From positions 62,001 to 126,000 of the forward strand of contig JAIETF010000008.1 in the NCBI GenBank assembly GCA_019745415.1: DNA of 64,000 bases, given 5' to 3'. The notes beneath the pieces were generated by a model. It was given only the letters and a program-made list of their open reading frames with translations, did not search any database and was not told where the DNA came from. Positions 52,497 to 62,109 of the stretch are shown here, in pieces. Numbering within the stretch: the first letter of the stretch is position 1; every line of letters begins with the position of its first letter. The position numbers were made by a program, and so were the translations under genes. Origin of the DNA: Candidatus Obscuribacterales bacterium (GTDB lineage: Bacteria; Cyanobacteriota; Vampirovibrionia; Obscuribacterales; Obscuribacteraceae).

Positions 52497-52931
52497 ATGA
52501 ACGCCAAGCGCGCCACCGCCTGTGATACTGAAAGAGGGGCTTACCGGTTCTTTACGCCTGTTACTCTTCGCTATGGTGACACTGATCGCCAGGGCCATGT
52601 CAATAATGCCGTCTATTGCACATTGTACGAATCCGGAAGGGTTGATTTCCTTTTCACCGGCGAGGGTAAGAGTCTGGCCGGCGGCGATACCGCCTTTGTC
52701 ATAGCCTCTATTTCATTAGACTATCTGCAAGAGCTCAACTTCCCCGGCACGGTCGAGGTGGGCTCCAAAATCTTAGCTCTGGGCAATTCATCTTTTCAGG
52801 TTGGGCAAGCAATCTTTATTGGTGAAACCTGTTTTTCGACTGCTCGTTCGGTGATAGTGGTCATCGATGAGCAAAGCAAAAAGCCAAGCCCGATGGCTCC
52901 TCAATTTCGCAAGCATCTGGAGTCTCTCTGA
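52497..52931 (+). CDS. Acyl-CoA thioesterase, 4HBT (hotdog) type
   Basis: The 144-residue hotdog-fold protein has the 4HBT active-site pattern RYGDTDRQGHVNNAVYCTLY (catalytic Asp) and the following helix YESGRVDFLF, as in YbgC/FadM-like thioesterases. It should hydrolyse acyl-CoA thioesters in the cytoplasm; chain length is unknown. It ends in TGATGG, where its stop overlaps the ATG of the ABC-F gene by one base. It is the first gene of a long plus-strand run. Confidence 0.85.
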   Translation: MNAKRATACDTERGAYRFFTPVTLRYGDTDRQGHVNNAVYCTLYESGRVDFLFTGEGKSLAGGDTAFVIASISLDYLQELNFPGTVEVGSKILALGNSSFQVGQAIFIGETCFSTARSVIVVIDEQSKKPSPMAPQFRKHLESL

Positions 52932-54772
52932 TGGCGGCTCCTTTGCTCACCCTAACAGGGGTCGGAAAAGCCTTCAGCGGGCGGGTGCTCTTCGATGATA
53001 TCAATATGACCATCGAAGAAGATGATTGTATGGCCTTAATTGGTCCAAACGGTTCGGGCAAGTCGACCTTACTGAAGATTATGGCTGGGCTATACGAACC
53101 AGATAACGGTTCGGTAGTCACTAGGCGTGATCTGGAAGTAGCATATTTGCCTCAGTATCAGACTTTTGACGAGAGCAAGAGTTTGCTTGAAATTGTCATG
53201 GGAGAGCTTGAAAAGACTAAAGACCTCGAACATCAGCAATTTGAGTGGAAAGCCTATGGTGAGGCTACTCTTTCGCGCCTGGGCTTCAATGATCCTCAAG
53301 CTAAGGCTAAGGGCTTGTCAGGCGGACAGATGAAGCGATTGTCCTTGGCTATGCAGCTGGCGCGTAAGCCCGATCTGTTATTGCTTGATGAACCGACAAA
53401 CCATCTTGATCTTGAGGGTGTGCTCTTTCTGGAAGAAGTCTTGAAAGGGCTCTCTTGTCCTTTCATTTTGGTTAGCCATGATCGTTCCTTCGTCGAGAAC
53501 CTTGCTAACCGGGTTGTAGAACTGTCCTCGTTTTATAAAGAAGGCTATCTTTCTGTGCGCGGCAGCTACAGTGATTTTATCGAGGGCAAAGAACAATACC
53601 AGAGCTACCAGGCTAATGAAGAGAAAGCCCTGGCTTCCAAAGTGCGGCGTGAGTTGGCTTGGTTGGCTCGCGGTGCGCGGGCTAGACAAACCAAGTCTCA
53701 ACATCGCATCAAGGAGGCCGGCAAATTGGTCGACGACCTTTCTGATGTGAAGCTGCGCAATAATCAAAAACTGACTGCTGCTCTTGATTTTAATGCCTCT
53801 GGCAGGCAGAGTCGTGAGCTTTTCTTAGGTCGTGGCTTAAGCAAGAGTTATGGTGAAAAAGTCTTGTTTAAAGACTTAGATTTGATTTTGAGTCCTGGTA
53901 TGAAACTAGGTCTTGCCGGTACTAATGGCAGTGGCAAAAGCACTTTACTGAAAATCATCGCCGGTGCTTTAGAACCAGATAAAGGGACTGTGAAAAGGGC
54001 TGAAAATCTCAAGGTTGTCTGGTTCGACCAACTGCGAGAAGGTCTTGATCAAAGTCTGACTTTGAAAGAGGCGCTTGCACCGCTAGGAGACCAGGTGGAG
54101 TTTCGTGGGCGCAGTATGCATGTGGCCAGTTGGGCCAGGCGGTTTCTTTTTAGACCGGAACAGTTGCCGCTCACCCTCAACTATCTCTCAGGCGGTGAGC
54201 AGGCTCGAATTTTTATCGCTAATCTGATGCGCCAACCTGCCGATTTGCTGATCTTAGATGAACCTACAAACGACCTGGACATTCCCACCCTCGAGGTTTT
54301 GGAAGAGAGTCTGGCTGATTTTCCCGGGGCTGTAGTTCTGGTTACCCACGATCGTTATATGCTCGATTCTATTTCTACTCATCTGCTTGTCTTGGGTGGT
54401 GAAAAGCCTGAGTATTTCGCTGATTATTTGCAATGGCAAGATTTGGCCGCGGCACGAGAGAAAGAGCGCCGCGAGAAGGTCGAACCGGTTCTGGTCGGCA
54501 AAAAGAGCGAAGGCGCTAAAGAACCTGAGAAGGACCGGAGCGGCAAGCCTCTCTCAAACAATGAGAAGAAAGAATTGGCTGGGCTGGAGGGGCGTATTGC
54601 CGAAGCCGAGGCAGCCTTGGCTTTGATCAATGAAAAAATGTCGGCTCCCGAGATTGCCGTCAATCATGTCAAGCTCAATGAAATGATGAAGGAAGCCGAG
54701 GTAGCCAAGGGAAAGATAGACGCCCTTTATGAGCGTTACACATTTTTGTCCGACCGCGCCGAGCTTAACTGA
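52931..54772 (+). CDS. ABC-F ATPase, Uup-like
   Basis: The 613-residue protein has two ATP-binding cassettes. Walker A motifs are GPNGSGKST and GTNGSGKST, signatures LSGGQMKRLSLAM and LSGGEQARIF, Walker B motifs LLLDEPTNHLDL and LILDEPTNDLDI. The C-terminal charged coiled coil (LAGLEGRIAEAEAALALINE) is typical of Uup-type ABC-F proteins. These act on ribosomes or on DNA-related processes; they are not transporters. It is translationally coupled to the thioesterase gene. The second ABC-F gene follows 108 bases on. Confidence 0.88.
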   Translation: MAAPLLTLTGVGKAFSGRVLFDDINMTIEEDDCMALIGPNGSGKSTLLKIMAGLYEPDNGSVVTRRDLEVAYLPQYQTFDESKSLLEIVMGELEKTKDLEHQQFEWKAYGEATLSRLGFNDPQAKAKGLSGGQMKRLSLAMQLARKPDLLLLDEPTNHLDLEGVLFLEEVLKGLSCPFILVSHDRSFVENLANRVVELSSFYKEGYLSVRGSYSDFIEGKEQYQSYQANEEKALASKVRRELAWLARGARARQTKSQHRIKEAGKLVDDLSDVKLRNNQKLTAALDFNASGRQSRELFLGRGLSKSYGEKVLFKDLDLILSPGMKLGLAGTNGSGKSTLLKIIAGALEPDKGTVKRAENLKVVWFDQLREGLDQSLTLKEALAPLGDQVEFRGRSMHVASWARRFLFRPEQLPLTLNYLSGGEQARIFIANLMRQPADLLILDEPTNDLDIPTLEVLEESLADFPGAVVLVTHDRYMLDSISTHLLVLGGEKPEYFADYLQWQDLAAAREKERREKVEPVLVGKKSEGAKEPEKDRSGKPLSNNEKKELAGLEGRIAEAEAALALINEKMSAPEIAVNHVKLNEMMKEAEVAKGKIDALYERYTFLSDRAELN

Positions 54773-54834
54773 TGAGCCTTTTTGTCGTTCTAAAGAGCTG
54801 CTAGAATTCGCCCGACGCCAAATCTGGAGCTGTC

Positions 54835-54849
54835 CGGCAACTAATGCCG
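54835..54849 (+). terminator. Weak hairpin between the two ABC-F genes
   Basis: CGGCA (54835-54839) and TGCCG (54845-54849) form a five-pair stem with an ACTAA loop, followed by CTTTATTACCCTTTT. It lies in the 108-bp gap between the two ABC-F genes and may partly end transcription. Confidence 0.3.
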
Positions 54850-54880
54850 CTTTATTACCCTTTTAACAGATGGAATCATT

Positions 54881-56602
54881 TTGCTCAGGCTTGAAAACGT
54901 AACTAAAATCTATCCTACCGGCGAGGTTCTCAAAGACGTCTCCTGGGAAGTCAAGCCCGGCATGAGGGTTGGCTTGGTTGGCCCCAATGGCAGCGGCAAA
55001 ACCACACAATTCAAGATAATTTGCGGTAAGGAAGATCCCACCTCGGGTCAGGTGGTGCGAAACCAGGGCTTGAAGATTGGTTATCTTTGTCAAGAGTTCG
55101 ATCTTTTGCCTGATAACACGGTTCATGAAGAGTTTCACCGCGCTTTTGTGGAATTAAATGAGATTCAACACGAACTCGATGACGTGCATAAGCGCATGGA
55201 GACGGCGCAAGGCTCTGAACTAAATAAATTGATTCATCGCATGGATGATTTGCACCGTCTTTATGAAACAAAGGGCGGTTATCTAATCGACGGTAAGGTT
55301 GAGAAGATGCTTCTCACCATGGGATTTGATCCCAATGTGCAAAGCAAGGTGCGCGAGTTTAGCGGCGGTTGGCAAATGCGCATAAATTTCGGCAAGGTCT
55401 TGCTGACCGAACCTGATCTGCTCTTGCTCGATGAACCGACAAACCATATAGATTTAGAGACTATTGAATGGCTGGAGAAGTTTTTGCTGGAAAGAGATCT
55501 ACCTTTGGTGATGGTCTCGCACGATAGACATTTCTTAGATAGACTCTGCACCACTATTATTGAAATGGAAAAGGGCGTCGCTACCCAGTATCTAGGCAAC
55601 TATAGTCAATATATCGAGGCGAGGGCCGCCAATCGCGAAGCCCAGCAGGCTGCTTTTGAGAGACAAAGTCGCGAGATGGAGAAGCAGCAGGCATTTGTGG
55701 ATCGTTTCCGGGCATCGGCTACTCGCTCTACCCAAGCCAAGAGCCGAGAGAAGCAACTGGAGAAAATTGAACTTATCGAAGCCCCGGAAGGCGAAGAACG
55801 AACCTTGGAATTTCGCTTCCCCGAGGCTGTGCGCAGCGGCGTCGAAGTTGCTGTAGTGAAAGGGTTGACCCATGCCTATGATGACAAAGTGATCTTTCTA
55901 GATGCTTCACTGCATATTAGTCGCGGTGACCGTATCGCTATTTTAGGACCTAATGGTTCGGGTAAGTCGACCCTACTAAAGCTCTTAACCGGCAGTGAAC
56001 CGCCAATGGACGGTTTGATCAAATTAGGCGAACACAATGTCAAAATGGCTTATTTTGAGCAGAATCAGGCGGAAGCTCTGGACTTGAACAAAACAGTTCT
56101 TGACACCATATATGATGAAGTGCCCGGCTGGAAGACTGATGAAGTGAGAGGCTTGCTTGGTCGGTTTCTTTTTTCGGGTGATGCCGTCTTTAAAAATGTC
56201 GGTGCCTTGAGCGGGGGCGAAAAAGCTCGCTTGGCTCTGGCAAAAATGTTATTGAGTGCCAATAATTTTCTCATTCTCGATGAGCCGACAAACCACCTCG
56301 ATATACCAGCTAAAGAAACACTGGAAGCGGCTCTTAAGAAGTTTGACGGTACTGTAGTTGTAGTATCACACGACCGTTATTTTATATCGCAGGTGGCAAA
56401 CAAAGTTGTCGAGATCAAAGATGGTCAGTTGGTTCTCTATCACGGCGGCTACGAATATTACTTAGAAGTGAAAGAAAAAGAGCGTTTGCAGATGGAAGCG
56501 CTTAAGGAAGAAGAGGAGCGTCAACGTAAAGCATCTGAGAAAAAAGCGCAGCGGATCGCCAAAGATAAGGCGCGTCAAGAGAAACAGAAGCCTAAGGAGT
56601 AA
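54881..56602 (+). CDS. ABC-F ATPase (second of a tandem pair)
   Basis: The 573-residue protein opens MLRLENVTKIYPTGEVLKDV and has two cassettes: Walker A GPNGSGKTT and GPNGSGKST, the second signature ALSGGEKARLALA, Walker B LLLDEPTNHIDL and LILDEPTNHLDI. The first cassette's signature is a variant (EFSGGWQMRI), as in many ABC-F members of this subgroup. A charged C-terminal tail is present. It starts with TTG at 54881. It is about as divergent from the preceding ABC-F as members of different subfamilies, so it is not a recent duplicate. It ends four bases before the metalloprotease gene. Confidence 0.85.
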   Translation: MLRLENVTKIYPTGEVLKDVSWEVKPGMRVGLVGPNGSGKTTQFKIICGKEDPTSGQVVRNQGLKIGYLCQEFDLLPDNTVHEEFHRAFVELNEIQHELDDVHKRMETAQGSELNKLIHRMDDLHRLYETKGGYLIDGKVEKMLLTMGFDPNVQSKVREFSGGWQMRINFGKVLLTEPDLLLLDEPTNHIDLETIEWLEKFLLERDLPLVMVSHDRHFLDRLCTTIIEMEKGVATQYLGNYSQYIEARAANREAQQAAFERQSREMEKQQAFVDRFRASATRSTQAKSREKQLEKIELIEAPEGEERTLEFRFPEAVRSGVEVAVVKGLTHAYDDKVIFLDASLHISRGDRIAILGPNGSGKSTLLKLLTGSEPPMDGLIKLGEHNVKMAYFEQNQAEALDLNKTVLDTIYDEVPGWKTDEVRGLLGRFLFSGDAVFKNVGALSGGEKARLALAKMLLSANNFLILDEPTNHLDIPAKETLEAALKKFDGTVVVVSHDRYFISQVANKVVEIKDGQLVLYHGGYEYYLEVKEKERLQMEALKEEEERQRKASEKKAQRIAKDKARQEKQKPKE

Positions 56603-56606
56603 GATA

Positions 56607-57701
56607 TTGCTTAGACCTGACCGCAACTTTTGGCTCTCTTGGGTCTTTTTGGCTTCTATGGCGCTCAATGTCACTGCCTTGGCGGCTAATCCGGAAGACC
56701 AAGCTAAACCAGATCAGGTTGGTAAAGAAGAGCGGCAGAAGCAGAGCGAGCCAGCCAGTAAAACTGAAAGCAATACTGACAGTAAAACTGAAAGCAAAAC
56801 ATATTTGTCTTCGCTATCCGGCACAGTGCGCATTCCTGCTCATCGTTTGCCCATTAAGGTCTATATTTCGCCCATGCCCAGCGGTGCTGGCTTTAAAGAC
56901 AGCTATCAGGTCATGCTCAAAGAGGCATTTAGTCACTTTCAAGATTCTTTGTCAGGTCTAAGCTTTGTTTATACCGATAAGGCTCAAGAGGCTGCTATTA
57001 CTTGTCGCTTCACTAATAACGAAAAAGAGATGCATTTCGCTCAGGAAGGCGGAGTGACCGAAATTGTCATGGACAGTGATGGAATCATGCAGTCCAAAAT
57101 AACTATACTTGTGCCGCGCCGGGACTGCTATATAAAGAAGGTGGCTTTACATGAGATCGGTCATGCTCTGGGAATTGCCGGGCATAGTCCCGACCAAAAT
57201 GATGTTATGTATTTTAGTGTTTCACCAGATCTAGATGTCGATCCTAAAGAGGTGAAGCTCTCTGCCAGAGATATCGACACCCTCAAAGCAATTTATAGTC
57301 AGTCGGCAAAGCCCTCGCAAATAGTAAAGGTGGAAGGTATGGAACGTTCTGCCGCCGGACGGGCCATGATCATCAGCAATGAAGGCAGTGCCGCTTATAA
57401 AGCCGGCAATTTCGACCTGGCTTTAAAGAAATACCAAGAAGCCTACCAGGCTGATCCTACTAATGCAGTTATAGCTAGGAATTTGGGTGGACTATATGTC
57501 AATCTCGGTTCAATCAACTTGATGGCCAGGAATGCTGCTATGGCCGAAACTTTCTTCAAAAATGGCATAGATGTGCTCAGTAAGCATCCCGAGAATAAGC
57601 CGTTTTGCCGGCAAGCTTGTGCGGCTTACGGTAGCCTTTTGATGATGACCGGCAGGGCGGCCGAAGCTAAAAGCTACATAGAGAAAGGACAAGGTAAGTA
57701 A
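56607..57701 (+). CDS. Exported matrixin-like zinc metalloprotease with TPRs
   Basis: The 364-residue protein has a signal peptide (1-27), a Lys/Ser/Thr-rich linker and a metzincin-type catalytic domain (about 70-230). The zinc-binding motif HEIGHALGIAGH starts at residue 182 (His182, His186, His192; Glu183 catalytic), with a Met-turn in NDVMYFS. TPR-like helices complete the C-terminus (about 255-360). It should be secreted and proteolytic. The TTG start has AAGGAG eight bases upstream. Its stop codon abuts the next ATG, so the two genes are co-translated. Confidence 0.88.
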   Translation: MLRPDRNFWLSWVFLASMALNVTALAANPEDQAKPDQVGKEERQKQSEPASKTESNTDSKTESKTYLSSLSGTVRIPAHRLPIKVYISPMPSGAGFKDSYQVMLKEAFSHFQDSLSGLSFVYTDKAQEAAITCRFTNNEKEMHFAQEGGVTEIVMDSDGIMQSKITILVPRRDCYIKKVALHEIGHALGIAGHSPDQNDVMYFSVSPDLDVDPKEVKLSARDIDTLKAIYSQSAKPSQIVKVEGMERSAAGRAMIISNEGSAAYKAGNFDLALKKYQEAYQADPTNAVIARNLGGLYVNLGSINLMARNAAMAETFFKNGIDVLSKHPENKPFCRQACAAYGSLLMMTGRAAEAKSYIEKGQGK

Positions 57702-59213
57702 ATGAATAACCGTCTAAAGACTAGTTTATTGCTTGGTCTCTTTTCCATAGCTGCATTTTCCAGCTCTATTGCTTATGCTTCCGCCCAGGTCAGCTTTCAT
57801 AACCCTCAGTTAGAGAAACTCTCCGGTGGTGCCTCCGGCTTTTCCTCTTTAGACAAGCTCGAGAAGCTGGAGAAGACCCTGAAGCAAGAAGGGACTCTTA
57901 CATTGAAGCGCTTTCAGAGTGGCGGTGGTTCAGCTGTTTCTGTTTTGCCCGGCAAGCCAAGCACTTATGAGTCGGCTGTCGGCGGACTATTGATTATGCA
58001 ATGGGACCGCGATAATGCTATTCAATGCCTGGCCGAGCGCTTGCAATCACAAGAGTGTTTTAACCAGGGACTGCAATCCTCTCTCAAGCATCACTTCATT
58101 TATCGTAAGCGCTTCCTCGACTATATAGATAAGAAGGTAAGCCCGACCGATAGCCAGATGAATCGCCCCCATATTCGCTATAATCCGGTCAGCCTGGAAG
58201 AATTGCGCGAGCCTTGGGGCCATGCGCAGAATGATGCCCTGTCTCTTATAGGTTTTGACTTGTTCTATGATGCAAACGAGAATAAGCGTAAGTTGAAGGA
58301 TGCCTTCGAACTGTCTTATGCTGTACTTTTGCCTCATTATTTTAAGGCTATCGGTGTAGAAAACGACCTCGATACCGGCGCCTGGGAAGACAAAAGGGCC
58401 GTGCACGCTTCTTCATTGGCTGTCGTGCTGTTGTATCTGCGCGAGAGCTATGAATATGTCACCAGGTTTGGACCAATCAAATATAAGATCGACGGTCGTT
58501 CTTTTGTGGTAGATGAGGCTCTATTGCGCGAGCTAATCGGCAAAGTTTCGCAGTCGCTCTATCAAATCTTGCCCGATGAATATGTCGTATGCGACCAATC
58601 TGACACCAGGGCCGATACCAGTAAGAACCGCAAGTATGACAGCGCTCTTGTTAATGCTTTGTTTGTGCAGACTCTCTGTCCCCGTCCCTATCTAATAGGC
58701 TTCAGAGACGAGAAAGCCTCGGCTCAAGCCAAGCACGACAAAGAGATGAAACATTTGCGCATCTTCACTGCGGTGGAAGTGGCAGCCCTGGCCTCACGTC
58801 TAGAAGCTAATTTGATGGGACCAAATGGTTTCGCTCGCTACCCTGGCGATATTTGGGACGGCCGTGAAGATCGCAAAGACATTCAAGGAAAAGAAGCTCA
58901 ATGGTGCCATGTCTCACCGCTACTTTCTTGTGTATATGGTGACCTTTATCGTCGCACCGGTGATAAGACCTATTTTGATAAGCAGGTTTTTCACTTCAAT
59001 CGAGGCATTGCCCATATCGACAGTGATTTCCTCTTGCCAGAGGCTTATATTGTCGATAAGCAGAGCGGCAAATGGGTGGCTGATGCTAATAAGCCACTTG
59101 CTTGGGGGCAATCAGCCTTGCTTTTGTCATTAGACTCTATGAAGCAGAGCCTCAGTCTAAACAGAGATAAAGATAAAGATAAAAAGGACAAGCAAGAACA
59201 TGGTGGTCGTTGA
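57702..59213 (+). CDS. Exported GH15-like (alpha/alpha toroid) protein
   Basis: The 503-residue protein has a signal peptide (about 1-27) and a mostly helical body. C-terminal blocks resemble glycoside hydrolase family 15: NGFARYPGDIWDG (about 372-384), AQWCHVSPLLSCVYG and KPLAWGQSALLLSLDSM. It could be a glucoamylase-like or phosphorylase-kinase-like protein, but the catalytic Glu pair is not certain, so activity on starch-like glucans is only a suggestion. A charged Lys/Asp-rich tail ends the protein. The ATG follows the metalloprotease stop directly, and its end overlaps the PEP carboxylase gene by 14 bases. Confidence 0.6.
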   Translation: MNNRLKTSLLLGLFSIAAFSSSIAYASAQVSFHNPQLEKLSGGASGFSSLDKLEKLEKTLKQEGTLTLKRFQSGGGSAVSVLPGKPSTYESAVGGLLIMQWDRDNAIQCLAERLQSQECFNQGLQSSLKHHFIYRKRFLDYIDKKVSPTDSQMNRPHIRYNPVSLEELREPWGHAQNDALSLIGFDLFYDANENKRKLKDAFELSYAVLLPHYFKAIGVENDLDTGAWEDKRAVHASSLAVVLLYLRESYEYVTRFGPIKYKIDGRSFVVDEALLRELIGKVSQSLYQILPDEYVVCDQSDTRADTSKNRKYDSALVNALFVQTLCPRPYLIGFRDEKASAQAKHDKEMKHLRIFTAVEVAALASRLEANLMGPNGFARYPGDIWDGREDRKDIQGKEAQWCHVSPLLSCVYGDLYRRTGDKTYFDKQVFHFNRGIAHIDSDFLLPEAYIVDKQSGKWVADANKPLAWGQSALLLSLDSMKQSLSLNRDKDKDKKDKQEHGGR

Positions 59214-62085
59214 GAGTGATTTGATGCAGAGGCTTCGCCCTCTGCGCGATGATGTGCGTCGCCTTGGCGTTATCTTGGGTGAGACCATCAAGCGTTTTGA
59301 GGGGCAGTCTGTTTATGAGTCGGTAGAGACCCTGCGCGCTCTCTTTAAGAGAATTCATCGCCTAAGACTTGCCGGCGAGGGCGAGAGCAATGAAATGATC
59401 GCCTTGAAAGAAGAATTGCGCAATCATATCGAAGGTCTTTCATTGAAAGACAGTGCCGCTGTGATCAAAGCTTTTCTTACCTATTTCGATATTATCAATA
59501 TCGCCGAGCAGAATCATCGTCTGAGACGTCGCACCCAGGCCGATGAGGATCGCCTCAATTTCCCAGAGCAGGGGCGGGGTAAATTTGAATCGGAGAGTCT
59601 GGAAGAGTTGTTTCAGCGCTTGCAGGAACAACCTAAGGAAAAACTCGCGGCGCTTTTGCAGAAACTCAATATTGAAGTTGTTTTCACTGCTCATCCTACT
59701 GAGATAACTAGACGGACGGTCTTGTTGAAGCAGCTGGAACTCGCCTCTTTCTTGTATAAGCAGGACCATCCTCCTCTTTCCGCTGGAGAAAGAAGGGAGT
59801 TGAACCAAGGGCTCAGAGCCGTGGTCGAGTCACTTTGGCTGACTGAACATGTTATGCACTTCAAGCCCGAAGTTATGGATGAAGTGCGTTATGGCATTTA
59901 TCATTTCGACAATGTGGTCTTCGATGCCGTTCTTGATGTGCATGAGTCTTTGATGCTCAAGCTGGCTAGTCTTACCGGCGGCGAGCAGTCCCATCCACCC
60001 TCTTCTTTTATTACATTCGGCTCTTGGATTGGCGGCGACCGAGACGGCAACCCTTTTGTCACACCCGATGTCACTCGTAAAACTCTCGCCTACCAGAGGC
60101 AGGTAATTATTGGGCGCTATCTGAAAGAGTTGGAAGTATTGTTTAATGCCCTCAGCCATTCCACCAAATGGTTGCAGGAAGGACCTGCTTTGCGTCGGCT
60201 GCTTGATAGTCTGACCCTAGACGGTGAAGATTTTCCGGCGGTGCAGTCGCGCTATTTTGAAAGATACAAGCTTGAGCCTTTCAGGTTGAAGTTGCTCTTT
60301 ATACAGGCAAGACTAAGGCAGCTAGTTAATCTAGAGCTAAAAGATCCAAAAGCTTCAAAAGCTTCGGAATTCCCTGAACCCCAGCAAGGTTATGAGAGCG
60401 TTGCCCAGTTTAGAAAAGATATTGAGCTAATTGATCGCGCTCTGGAAGAGGCTGGTTGCCAGGCTAGCTGCGGCGGTTTGCGACGCTTACTCTATGCTCT
60501 CGATATTTTTGGCTTTCACCTTGCCAAATTAGACATCAGACAGCATAGCAAACGTCATCGTCAAGCCCTTGCCGAGGTACTTAATGTCGTAGACTTGCAT
60601 GCCGACTTTGAAGCTTTGACTGAAGATGAAAGAGTGCATTTTCTTGAGAAGGAGTTTTCGGTCAAGAGACCTTTATTGTCAGAGCGTTTGCACTTTACTG
60701 CCGAGACCCAAGAAACCATCGATGTGTTTGCCACTGTCAGAGATTTGCGAAAACTCTATGGCGGCGAGAGTATAGACACCTATATCGTCTCAATGACCGA
60801 AAGACCTTCAGATCTATTGACGATATTGCTCTTCGCCCGCGAATTCGACCTTTTCGATGGTGAGTGCGCCCTATCGGTGGTGCCGCTCTTTGAGACTATT
60901 GAAGACTTGCGCGGCGCTCCTCGTTTATTTGAGCGTCTTTTGCAATTACCCTTCTACCGGGACTATCTGCGGCGGCGCGGCGATTTGCAAGAAATAATGA
61001 TTGGGTATTCGGATAGCGGTAAGAACGGTGGCTTCACCACAGCTAATTGGGAACTCTATAAAGCACAAAGAGCCTTGGTCGAATCGGCGCAGAGTTATGG
61101 CATTAAGTTGAGACTCTTTCATGGCCGGGGCGGAACGATTGGCCGCGGCGGCGGTCCTACTCACAAGGCAATTCTGGCTCAGCCTTCCGGCACTGTCGAC
61201 GGTCGCATCAAAATAACCGAGCAAGGAGAGGTAATCTCTTCTAAGTATGCCATGCACGGCATTGCTGTGCGCAATTTTGATAGATTGGCAGCGGCGGTAA
61301 TCGAGGCTAGCCTTGAGGCTGGCGATCAGCACCAGCAAGTGGAAAATTATTATGCTTTGATGGAAAGAATTTCACAGTTGGCTTTCAAGTCTTTTCGCAG
61401 CCTGGTTTATGAAAGTGATGGCTTCGTTTCATTCTTCTCCGCCACCACACCCATTGGTGAGATAGCCGAGCTGAAGTTGGGTTCGCGCCCCACGCGCCGC
61501 ACCGCCGGTAGTTCGACTATTGAAGACTTGAGGGCGATTCCTTGGGTATTCGCTTGGACCCAGAGTCGCTATATGTTGCCGGCTTGGTACGGCTTCGGCG
61601 CTGCTTGTCTGGAAATTTTCCAAGAAGAAGATACTGAAGATAAATTGGCAACTTGTCGACGTATGTATAAAGAGTGGCCTTTCTTTAGAGGCTTGGTTGG
61701 CAAGGTGGAAACAGCTCTGGCCGTGGCTGATCTTGATATTGCTGCGTATTATGCCGAAAATCTTGTTCCTGAGGCGGAAAGAAAGGTGTTTTTCAGCCGC
61801 ATTAAGGATGAGTTTGAAGCTTGCAAGAAGGCGGTTCTAGCAATATCGCAAAGCGATAGATTGCTTGCCGGTGTGCCTTATTTGGCTCATTCCATCAATT
61901 TGCGCAATCCTTATGTGGATCCTCTCAGTTACTTGCAGGTCCGCTTGATCAAAGAATTGCGCGCCGGCACTGTGGATGGCGAAGCCGAGAATTTAAGCCA
62001 GAGTCTAAGCCATAAAAGAAGCTTGCTGGAGACTGTACTGATGACTATTAATGGTGTGGCCGAAGGTTTGCAGAATACAGGCTGA
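59200..62085 (+). CDS. ppc: Phosphoenolpyruvate carboxylase
   Basis: The 961-residue protein has all PEP carboxylase landmarks: VVFTAHPTEITRRTVL (catalytic His165), GSWIGGDRDGNPFVTPDVT, IMIGYSDSGKNGGFTTA, LRLFHGRGGTIGRGGGPTH and the C-terminal NGVAEGLQNTG. It makes oxaloacetate from PEP and bicarbonate. Its length is normal for the family. The ATG at 59200 has AAGGA ten bases upstream and lies inside the end of the preceding gene. It leads into proB by 24 bases. Confidence 0.95.
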   Translation: MVVVESDLMQRLRPLRDDVRRLGVILGETIKRFEGQSVYESVETLRALFKRIHRLRLAGEGESNEMIALKEELRNHIEGLSLKDSAAVIKAFLTYFDIINIAEQNHRLRRRTQADEDRLNFPEQGRGKFESESLEELFQRLQEQPKEKLAALLQKLNIEVVFTAHPTEITRRTVLLKQLELASFLYKQDHPPLSAGERRELNQGLRAVVESLWLTEHVMHFKPEVMDEVRYGIYHFDNVVFDAVLDVHESLMLKLASLTGGEQSHPPSSFITFGSWIGGDRDGNPFVTPDVTRKTLAYQRQVIIGRYLKELEVLFNALSHSTKWLQEGPALRRLLDSLTLDGEDFPAVQSRYFERYKLEPFRLKLLFIQARLRQLVNLELKDPKASKASEFPEPQQGYESVAQFRKDIELIDRALEEAGCQASCGGLRRLLYALDIFGFHLAKLDIRQHSKRHRQALAEVLNVVDLHADFEALTEDERVHFLEKEFSVKRPLLSERLHFTAETQETIDVFATVRDLRKLYGGESIDTYIVSMTERPSDLLTILLFAREFDLFDGECALSVVPLFETIEDLRGAPRLFERLLQLPFYRDYLRRRGDLQEIMIGYSDSGKNGGFTTANWELYKAQRALVESAQSYGIKLRLFHGRGGTIGRGGGPTHKAILAQPSGTVDGRIKITEQGEVISSKYAMHGIAVRNFDRLAAAVIEASLEAGDQHQQVENYYALMERISQLAFKSFRSLVYESDGFVSFFSATTPIGEIAELKLGSRPTRRTAGSSTIEDLRAIPWVFAWTQSRYMLPAWYGFGAACLEIFQEEDTEDKLATCRRMYKEWPFFRGLVGKVETALAVADLDIAAYYAENLVPEAERKVFFSRIKDEFEACKKAVLAISQSDRLLAGVPYLAHSINLRNPYVDPLSYLQVRLIKELRAGTVDGEAENLSQSLSHKRSLLETVLMTINGVAEGLQNTG

Positions 62086-62109
62086 TTTCAAAAAGGAGCG
62101 AAGAAGACA

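Noticed and set aside
60946..61338. 130-residue antisense open frame inside ppc
   Set aside because: Shadow of the highly conserved PEP carboxylase catalytic region.
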